NCBI GenBank assembly: GCA_002687745.1
Contig: NZBE01000003.1
Location: forward strand, 66,230 to 130,229
Reading direction: 5' to 3'
Source of the DNA: Acidimicrobiaceae bacterium
GTDB lineage: Bacteria > Actinomycetota > Acidimicrobiia > Acidimicrobiales > MedAcidi-G1
Length of the DNA: 64,000 bases
Below the pieces are notes generated by a model that did no database searches, was not told the origin of the DNA, and was given only the letters and a program-made list of their open reading frames with translations. The translations under genes and the position numbers were made by a program. Each line of letters starts with the position of its first letter. Within the stretch, counting starts at the first letter, position 1. This document shows, piece after piece, positions 57,711-64,000 of this stretch.

Positions 57711-58748
57711 ATGCGAATAACCACCCTCCTCAACTACGCCACCGACCCCCCCGCCGCTGCCGAACAGGCCCGGGAACTCGAGGCGGCCGGCGTGGACTGC
57801 ATCTGGATCCCCGAGGCCTACGGCTTCGACGGGGTGAGCCTGCTCGGCTTCCTTGCCGCCAGCACCGACACCGTGCAGTTGGCAAGCGGCATCCTGAACA
57901 CCTACAGCCGCACCCCGGCGTGCATTGCCCAGACCGCCGCCGGGCTGGACTCCCTGTCGGGCGGGCGTTTCACACTCGGCCTGGGTGCATCTGGCCCCCA
58001 GGTGATTGAGGGCTTCCACGGTGTTCCCTACTCGATGCCCCTCACCAGGATGAAGGAGATCATCTCGATATGTCGCACAGCGTGGCGCCGTGAGCCGCTG
58101 GTGCACGAAGGCCGCGTCTTCACCCTGCCCCTTCCTCCCGACCAGGGAACCGGCCTGGGAAAGGCCCTCAAGATCATCAACCACCCGGTCCGGGCCGACA
58201 TCCCGATCTACGTGGCGGCCCTCGGGCAAAAGAGCGTCGAGGAGACGGCTGCCACAACCAGTGGCTGGCTTCCGTTTCTCGTGTACCCGGAGCGCATGGA
58301 CCAGGTATGGGGCGACGCTGTCAGGGAGGGTCTGGCCCGCCGGGACCCGGCCCTCGGCCCGTTCGACGTGGTGGCTGGCGGCCTCGTGGCCATCGGCGAC
58401 GACGCCGCCCAGTACCGCGACTACGCCCGCCCGATGGCGGCGCTCTACATCGGCGGTATGGGAGCAAGGGGAAAGAACTTCTACAACGACGTGTGCCGCG
58501 ACTACGGATTCGCCGACGAGGCGACGACCGTCCAGGACGCCTACCTGGAGGGCCGAAGGGACGATGCCGCGGCCGCCCTACCCGCCGAACTGATCGAGAA
58601 CACCACGTTGTGTGGAGACGAGGCCTACATCGTGGACCGCCTGGCGGCCTACAGGGAAGCCGGCGTGACCTCATTGAACGTCAACCCGGTCGGCGGCGAC
58701 CCGGCCCAGGTGCTCGGCAAGCTACGCGAACTGGCAGAGCACGCCTGA
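57711..58748 (+). CDS. LLM-class F420-dependent oxidoreductase
   Basis: AGVDCIWIPEAYGFDGVSLLGFLAASTDTVQLASGILN; LDSLSGGRFTLGLGASGPQVIEGFHG. Confidence 0.9.
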   Translation: MRITTLLNYATDPPAAAEQARELEAAGVDCIWIPEAYGFDGVSLLGFLAASTDTVQLASGILNTYSRTPACIAQTAAGLDSLSGGRFTLGLGASGPQVIEGFHGVPYSMPLTRMKEIISICRTAWRREPLVHEGRVFTLPLPPDQGTGLGKALKIINHPVRADIPIYVAALGQKSVEETAATTSGWLPFLVYPERMDQVWGDAVREGLARRDPALGPFDVVAGGLVAIGDDAAQYRDYARPMAALYIGGMGARGKNFYNDVCRDYGFADEATTVQDAYLEGRRDDAAAALPAELIENTTLCGDEAYIVDRLAAYREAGVTSLNVNPVGGDPAQVLGKLRELAEHA

Positions 58749-58752
58749 CGCA

Positions 58753-58768
58753 GGCCTGTTCTCAGGCC
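58753..58768. terminator. Hairpin between convergent genes, overlapping the SDR stop codon
   Basis: GGCCTG-TTCT-CAGGCC. Confidence 0.4.
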
Positions 58769-59571
58769 ACCCGGTCGAGCGGGTCGATCCTCACACCGGT
58801 CAACAGCAGTTCGGTGAGCCTGCGTGGCGTCTCTCCCAGCCAGAAGTTGAGTGCGAGGCGCCGGGGATGGCGGACATGTCGGCGACCCGAGGACGTGGCC
58901 GCAACCACCCGTCGTGCCAGCCGATCGGGTGTCGTCTTTGGGATCAACTGCAGCTTCTGGAACCGGTTGTTGGTGCGCTGCAGGCTCGGGGAGGCAGACT
59001 CGACCGCATCCCACATGCGCGTGTCGACCGGGCCGGGAGCCACGAGGGTCGTCGAGATCGGTGTTCCCTTCAACTCGATCCTGAGGCTGGCGGCGAAGTT
59101 GTTGAGGCCGGCCTTGGTGGCGCAGTAGGGGCCCATGCCAGGGAACCCGGCGGTTCCCGCAAGGGATGACATGAACACGACCGCCCCACGGTTGCGCTCG
59201 AGCATTCCCGGCAGAACCCGCCTGGTCAGCACCATTGGCGCCTCCAGGTTCACGCGGGCCGCTGTACGCACCGAGTCAGGATCGACGGTTGCGACGGGGT
59301 CAACGGTCTCGATGCCGGCGTTGTTGACGAGAACGTCGACGGGACCGTACGCGGCCTCGACGGCGGCAACGAGGCCGTCGACCACCTCGGGGTCGGACAG
59401 GTCAGCCACGTGGGCCACACCCCCGATCCGCTCGGCCACCTGGCGGAGGTCACCCTCGGATCGTGCCGCCACCACCACCGACGCCCCCTCATCGGCATAG
59501 GCGGATGCAAGGGCTGCTCCTATACCCCGTGACCCGCCGGTGACCAGTACCAGTGCTCCCTCCAGTTCCAT
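58762..59571 (-). CDS. SDR-family oxidoreductase
   Basis: LVLVTGGSRGIGAALASAYADEGASVVVAARSE; YCATKAGLNNFAASLRIELKGTPI. ATG at 59571. Confidence 0.9.
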   Translation of the reverse strand: MELEGALVLVTGGSRGIGAALASAYADEGASVVVAARSEGDLRQVAERIGGVAHVADLSDPEVVDGLVAAVEAAYGPVDVLVNNAGIETVDPVATVDPDSVRTAARVNLEAPMVLTRRVLPGMLERNRGAVVFMSSLAGTAGFPGMGPYCATKAGLNNFAASLRIELKGTPISTTLVAPGPVDTRMWDAVESASPSLQRTNNRFQKLQLIPKTTPDRLARRVVAATSSGRRHVRHPRRLALNFWLGETPRRLTELLLTGVRIDPLDRVA

Positions 59572-59631
59572 GGCCGACGAAGGTAACAGCCGGATCGAAC
59601 CGCGACTGCGGCCGCCGGTTACGGTCCGTCC

Positions 59632-60783
59632 ATGTCCGAAGCACTCTCCCCGTTCACCATCAACGTCGGCGATGACGACCTGGCCGACCTGCGCAGACGC
59701 CTGCTCGACACCCGGTGGCCAGACCAGTTGCCGGACACGGGTTGGGACTACGGATGTGACCTTGCCTGGCTGAAGGACCTGGCTGCGTGGTGGGCCGACG
59801 GGTTCGACTGGCCCTACCAGCAGGCACGCCTCAACGAACTCGACCACGTCACCTCGACGATCGACGGCCAGAACATCCACCTCATCCACCAGCGCTCCCC
59901 TCACGAGCACGCTCTGCCCCTCATCCTCAGCCACGGCTGGCCGGGATCCGTGGTCGAGTTCCAGGAGGTCATCGGGCCGCTGACCGACCCGACGGCGCAC
60001 GGCGGAGATGAAGCGGACGCCTTCCACGTGATCGCACCCTCACTACCCGGATACGCATGGTCGGGGCCGACCACCGAGCGGGGCTGGGGCGTTGAGCGCA
60101 CCGCCCGGGCCTTCGCCGCCCTGGCCCACCGTCTCGACTACGACACCTACGGAGTTCAGGGAGGCGACTGGGGCTCGCTCATCTCACGTCAGATCGCCCA
60201 GGTTGACCCGGACCACGTGGTCGGGTGCCACGTGAACATGATGACCTCCGGACCTCCCGGGAACGACGACGACTTCGAGGACATCACGCCGCTGGAACAA
60301 CGTCACCTCGACCGGGCCACCTGGTACATGGCCGAGGACAACGGCTACTTCCGCATCCAGGAAACGAGGCCCCAGACGCTCGCCACCGGGTTGAACGACT
60401 CACCGGCCGGCCTGCTCTCGTGGATCGGCGAGAAGTTCCACGGCTGGACCGACCATGACGGCGATCCGTTCACGGCTGTCGACCGCGACGCTCTGCTCAC
60501 AAACGTTTCGGTGTACTGGTTCACGGGCACCATCAACTCCTCAACGCGCATGTACCTCGAAACGATGCGCTCGCCATCGCCGACACTCGGTGCGACAGGC
60601 GATGTCCCACTCGGAGTCTCGACCTTTCCGAAGGAGTTGTTCTCGGCCCGACGCCGCTGGGTGGAGGCGGCCCACAACCTGACCTTCTGGGCAGACCACG
60701 AAACCGGCGGCCACTTCGCCGCACTCGAGAACCCCGAGATCCTGGTCGCCGACATCAGGGACTTCTTCAGGTGGCTGAGATGA
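59632..60783 (+). CDS. Epoxide hydrolase (EHN domain plus alpha/beta hydrolase)
   Basis: N-terminal DDLADLRRRLLDTRWPDQ; LILSHGWPGSVVEFQEVIGPL; GGDWGSLISRQIA. Confidence 0.92.
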   Translation: MSEALSPFTINVGDDDLADLRRRLLDTRWPDQLPDTGWDYGCDLAWLKDLAAWWADGFDWPYQQARLNELDHVTSTIDGQNIHLIHQRSPHEHALPLILSHGWPGSVVEFQEVIGPLTDPTAHGGDEADAFHVIAPSLPGYAWSGPTTERGWGVERTARAFAALAHRLDYDTYGVQGGDWGSLISRQIAQVDPDHVVGCHVNMMTSGPPGNDDDFEDITPLEQRHLDRATWYMAEDNGYFRIQETRPQTLATGLNDSPAGLLSWIGEKFHGWTDHDGDPFTAVDRDALLTNVSVYWFTGTINSSTRMYLETMRSPSPTLGATGDVPLGVSTFPKELFSARRRWVEAAHNLTFWADHETGGHFAALENPEILVADIRDFFRWLR

Positions 60784-61457
60784 TCGCCGGGCACGAAGGA
60801 GTCCAGATCGCCACGACCAGCCGGGGTCATGGTCCCAGCCTGGTGTTTACCCACGGTTGGGCCAACGACCGGTCTGTCTGGACACCTATCGCCGACGATC
60901 TGGCAGGCGACCATGCTGTCACCACCTGGGACCTCCGTGGCCACGGTGAGAGTGCCACACCCCAACCGGGCAACTACTCGCGCGGGCACGCCCTCGGTGA
61001 CATGAACGCTGTGGTGGACGGCACGAACCGGCCAGCAGTACTTGTCGGCCACAGCCTGGGCGGCTACCTGTCCCTCGCCTATGCACTCGAACACCCCGAT
61101 GAGGTCTCGGCTCTGGTGCTGATCGCCTCCGGTCCCGGATTCCGGAAGGTCGAGGCCCGCGACGAGTGGAACGAGGCCGTGGTTGCCAGCACGAAAGAGC
61201 TGGGTCTGCCACCCGGCGTCGAGGAACTCTCCATGCACGTCGACTCGATGGTCATCGACAGGCTCACTGAGATCACCGCTCCCACACTCATCCTGCTGGG
61301 CGAGCGTGACAGGCGCTTCGCAGCCGCCGCCGGCCTCTTCCAGAGGGACCTCGACGTGCGTGACACGGTCATTGTCCCCGAGCAGGGCCACATGGTCCAC
61401 GTCAAGGCATCCCGGGAGTGTGCGGGTGCCATCCGGTCGTTCGTGGCGGGAATCTGA
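60771..61457 (+). CDS. Alpha/beta hydrolase
   Basis: VFTHGWANDRSVWTPIADDLAGDHAVTTWDLRGHGES; LVGHSLGGYLSLAYA. Starts GTG 60771 or ATG 60780, overlapping the upstream gene. Confidence 0.88.
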   Translation: MAEMIAGHEGVQIATTSRGHGPSLVFTHGWANDRSVWTPIADDLAGDHAVTTWDLRGHGESATPQPGNYSRGHALGDMNAVVDGTNRPAVLVGHSLGGYLSLAYALEHPDEVSALVLIASGPGFRKVEARDEWNEAVVASTKELGLPPGVEELSMHVDSMVIDRLTEITAPTLILLGERDRRFAAAAGLFQRDLDVRDTVIVPEQGHMVHVKASRECAGAIRSFVAGI

Positions 61458-62314
61458 TGACCGTCGAGCCCCTGACCGGAATGGTCGACCTCCCGGGGGG
61501 CTCCTTCCTGATGGGGAGCGACGACCCGCTCGGGTACCCGTCCGACGGAGAGGGACCGGCCAGGGAGGTGGTGGTCTCTCCCTTCCGCATCTCATCCACA
61601 GCGGTCACGAACGAAGAGTTCAGTGCGTTCACAGAGGCCACCGGGCATGTCACGACCGCTGAGTCCGAGGGCTGGTCGTTCGTATTCGCCGGCCACCTGC
61701 CCGACGACTTCCCCGAAACCCGCGGGGTGGTCAGCGCCCCGTGGTGGCGACAGGTCTTCGGCTCCGACTGGTGCCACCCCCTGGGTCCGGACTCAGACCT
61801 GAACGGCCTGGCTGACCACCCGGTGGTCCATGTCTCATGGTTCGATGCCGTGGCATTTGCCAACTGGGCCGGAGGGCGGCTTCCCACCGAGGCGGAATGG
61901 GAGTTCGCTGCCCGCGGGGGGCTGACACAGGCCAGGCTGCCGTGGGGCGACGACCTCTGCCCAGACGGCGGGCACCGCTGCAACATCTGGACCGGAACCT
62001 TTCCGATCGAGGACACGGCTGAGGACGGCTACGCAGGGACCTGCCCCGTCGACACATACCAGCCAAACGGCTACGGCTTGTTCAACTGCTCGGGAAACGT
62101 CTGGGAGTGGTGCGCGGACCACTTCTCGTCGCACCACCCTGTGGAGAGGCCACTCGTTGACCCGACCGGTCCGGCGATGGGCGTGGACAGGATCGCAAAG
62201 GGTGGCTCATTCCTGTGCCACGACAGCTACTGCAACCGCTACCGGGTGGGGGCGAGGCTCGGCAACACGCCCGACAGCTCCACTGCCCACCAGGGCTTTC
62301 GCCTGGCAGCCTGA
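61457..62314 (+). CDS. Formylglycine-generating enzyme (sulfatase-modifying factor family)
   Basis: LPGGSFLMGSDD; RLPTEAEWEFAARGG; GYGLFNCSGNVWEWCADHF; catalytic-type KGGSFLCHDSYCNRYRVGAR with both Cys; HQGFRLAA. Confidence 0.93.
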   Translation: MTVEPLTGMVDLPGGSFLMGSDDPLGYPSDGEGPAREVVVSPFRISSTAVTNEEFSAFTEATGHVTTAESEGWSFVFAGHLPDDFPETRGVVSAPWWRQVFGSDWCHPLGPDSDLNGLADHPVVHVSWFDAVAFANWAGGRLPTEAEWEFAARGGLTQARLPWGDDLCPDGGHRCNIWTGTFPIEDTAEDGYAGTCPVDTYQPNGYGLFNCSGNVWEWCADHFSSHHPVERPLVDPTGPAMGVDRIAKGGSFLCHDSYCNRYRVGARLGNTPDSSTAHQGFRLAA

Positions 62315-62349
62315 ACACCAACAGCCCCGCCGGCCGTACGCTTGCCACC

Positions 62350-63552
62350 ATGGGGCTGCGCAGCGAGGTGAACGTCGGTGTGGCACCGGCGGCTCCGGAC
62401 GAGTTCAGGGCAGTCCGGGTCGGTCCCATGGAGGTGTGGCCACCGGTCGTGCTGGCCCCGATGGCCGGCGTCACCAACGCCCCCTTCCGGACGCTCTGCA
62501 GGGAAATGGGTGCCGGCCTGTTCGTGAGCGAGATGATCACCGCACGTGGCCTCGTTGACGGCAATGCCAAGACCGTCCGCCACAGCCGGTTCGAGCCGGA
62601 CGAGTCGCCCCGCAGCATCCAACTCTACGGAACCGAGCCCGAGAGCATGCGCAGCGCCGTACGCCTGCTGGTGGACGAGGACCGGGTCGACCACATCGAC
62701 CTCAACTTCGGCTGTCCGATGCCAAAGGTCACCCGGAAGGGCGGCGGTGCCGCCCTTCCGCTGAAGCCGCGCCTGTTCGGGTCGATTGTGGGGGCTGCGG
62801 TAGGTGCGGCCGGCGACGTGCCGGTCACCGTGAAGTTCAGGAAGGGAACCGACGATGCCCACCTCACCTACCTCGAGGCTGGCCGTGTCGCTGAGGACGT
62901 CGGTGTGTCGGCCCTTGCGCTGCATTCCCGTACAGCCGAGCAGCTCTACTCCGGTGAGGCCGACTGGTCGTCGGTTGCTGCCCTCAAGGCCGCAGTCACC
63001 TCGATCCCGGTGTTCGGCAACGGCGACATCTGGGAGCCCTGGGACGCGCTGCGCATGATGCGCATGACCGGCTGTGACGGAGTTGTCGTAGGGCGGGGCT
63101 GTCTGGGCCGTCCGTGGCTGTTCGGTGACCTGGCGGCCGTATTCGGGAACTCACCGGGCACCGGTGGTTCCGATACAGGTGACCCCCCGGACCTCGCCGG
63201 TGTCGCTGCGATCATGTCGCGGCATGCCCGGCTGCTCATCGACTGGGCCGGACCACACGGAATCAGGGACTTCCGCAAGCACACGACCTGGTACCTGAAG
63301 GGCTATCCAACCGGTCCCGCCGCCCGCAGGGACCTCAAGGCCGTCGAGTCACCGGACGACCTGGAGGAGATCCTCGGAGGTCTGCTGGACGACCTCGGCA
63401 GGGGCATGGGAATCGACCCGGCGTCACTGCGGATACCGCGCAGCCACCGCAGCGGACCCAGGCGCGTTGTTCTTCCGGACGGCTGGCTTGACGACCCCGG
63501 GGACATGACACCTCCGCCGGCCGAGGCCGAGGCCCTGGTCTCGGGAGGATGA
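62350..63552 (+). CDS. dusB: tRNA-dihydrouridine synthase
   Basis: VVLAPMAGVTNAPFRTLCREMGAGLFVSEMI; DLNFGCPMPKVTRKGGGAAL; VFGNGDIWEPWDALRMMRMTGCDGVVVGRGCLGRPW. Confidence 0.94.
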   Translation: MGLRSEVNVGVAPAAPDEFRAVRVGPMEVWPPVVLAPMAGVTNAPFRTLCREMGAGLFVSEMITARGLVDGNAKTVRHSRFEPDESPRSIQLYGTEPESMRSAVRLLVDEDRVDHIDLNFGCPMPKVTRKGGGAALPLKPRLFGSIVGAAVGAAGDVPVTVKFRKGTDDAHLTYLEAGRVAEDVGVSALALHSRTAEQLYSGEADWSSVAALKAAVTSIPVFGNGDIWEPWDALRMMRMTGCDGVVVGRGCLGRPWLFGDLAAVFGNSPGTGGSDTGDPPDLAGVAAIMSRHARLLIDWAGPHGIRDFRKHTTWYLKGYPTGPAARRDLKAVESPDDLEEILGGLLDDLGRGMGIDPASLRIPRSHRSGPRRVVLPDGWLDDPGDMTPPPAEAEALVSGG

Positions 63553-63556
63553 AACC

Positions 63557-64000
63557 GTGAGCGGCCACCTGGTGCTGGCATCGGGCTCACCGCGACGCCT
63601 GACCATCCTGCGCGATGCGGGCTTTGAACCCGAGGTGAGGGTGCCACCGGTCGACGAGACCCCGCTGGCAGGAGAGGAACCTTCCGCCATGGTGCAGCGG
63701 CTTGCCCTTGCCAAGCTCCACTCGGTCGTGGTGGCCGGAGAAACGGGCCTCGCTGCCGACACCGCTGTCGTGGTCGACGGCGAGGGGCTCGGCAAGCCAG
63801 TCGCGCCTGACCGGGCGCACGAGATGCTCCGCCGGCTCTCGGGGCGTGCCCATGAGGTGGTGGGAGGCATTGCCGTACGGCACGGCGGCCATGACGCTGC
63901 CGGTGTGGTAACCACCAGGGTCTCCTTCAGGGAACTGTCCGATGACGAGATCCGGGTGTACGTGGCTTCAGGTGAACCCCTCGACAAGGCCGGTGGCTAC
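63557..64000 (+). CDS. maf: Maf-family nucleotide pyrophosphatase, N-terminal part (runs off the window)
   Basis: GTG start; HLVLASGSPRRLTILRDAGFEPEVRVPPVDE...GLAADTAVVVDGE...RAHEMLRRLSGRAHEV. Confidence 0.92.
   Translation, partial: MSGHLVLASGSPRRLTILRDAGFEPEVRVPPVDETPLAGEEPSAMVQRLALAKLHSVVVAGETGLAADTAVVVDGEGLGKPVAPDRAHEMLRRLSGRAHEVVGGIAVRHGGHDAAGVVTTRVSFRELSDDEIRVYVASGEPLDKAGGY

Overview
This is a 64 kb, GC-rich, densely coded chromosomal window from an actinobacterium. An Acidimicrobiia-like lineage is my inference from gene content and synteny, not tested. I found no prophage, transposon, CRISPR array, rRNA or tRNA. Core loci: gatCAB, a PASTA Ser/Thr kinase, ligA, mnmA plus a cysteine desulfurase, murA, glpX, glyA-wecA-like-atp operon, INO1 with a divergent LysR regulator, an AddAB-like helicase-nuclease pair, ileS, nrdAB, a methylmalonyl-CoA mutase operon (mutA-mutB-meaB), a formylglycine-generating enzyme cassette, dusB and maf. 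No single gene cluster looks like a clearly new defence or mobile system. The most notable signals are: (1) about 20 transcription units where a TANNNT -10-like hexamer lies 6-9 nt before the start codon, suggesting pervasive leaderless transcription, often in very compact divergent pairs; (2) a perfect T-N11-A LysR box between a LysR gene and a long-form INO1; (3) unusual variants of familiar proteins: MurA with Asp at the fosfomycin-target Cys position, an F-type ATPase b subunit with a signal peptide and Cys-containing ectodomain, a short MutA without a second domain, an AddB-like subunit without a visible Walker A or fourth cluster Cys, a kinase with PRD instead of HRD, and a CPFA monothiol DsbA-family protein; (4) two convergent gene pairs whose stop codons share one CTAG tetranucleotide.
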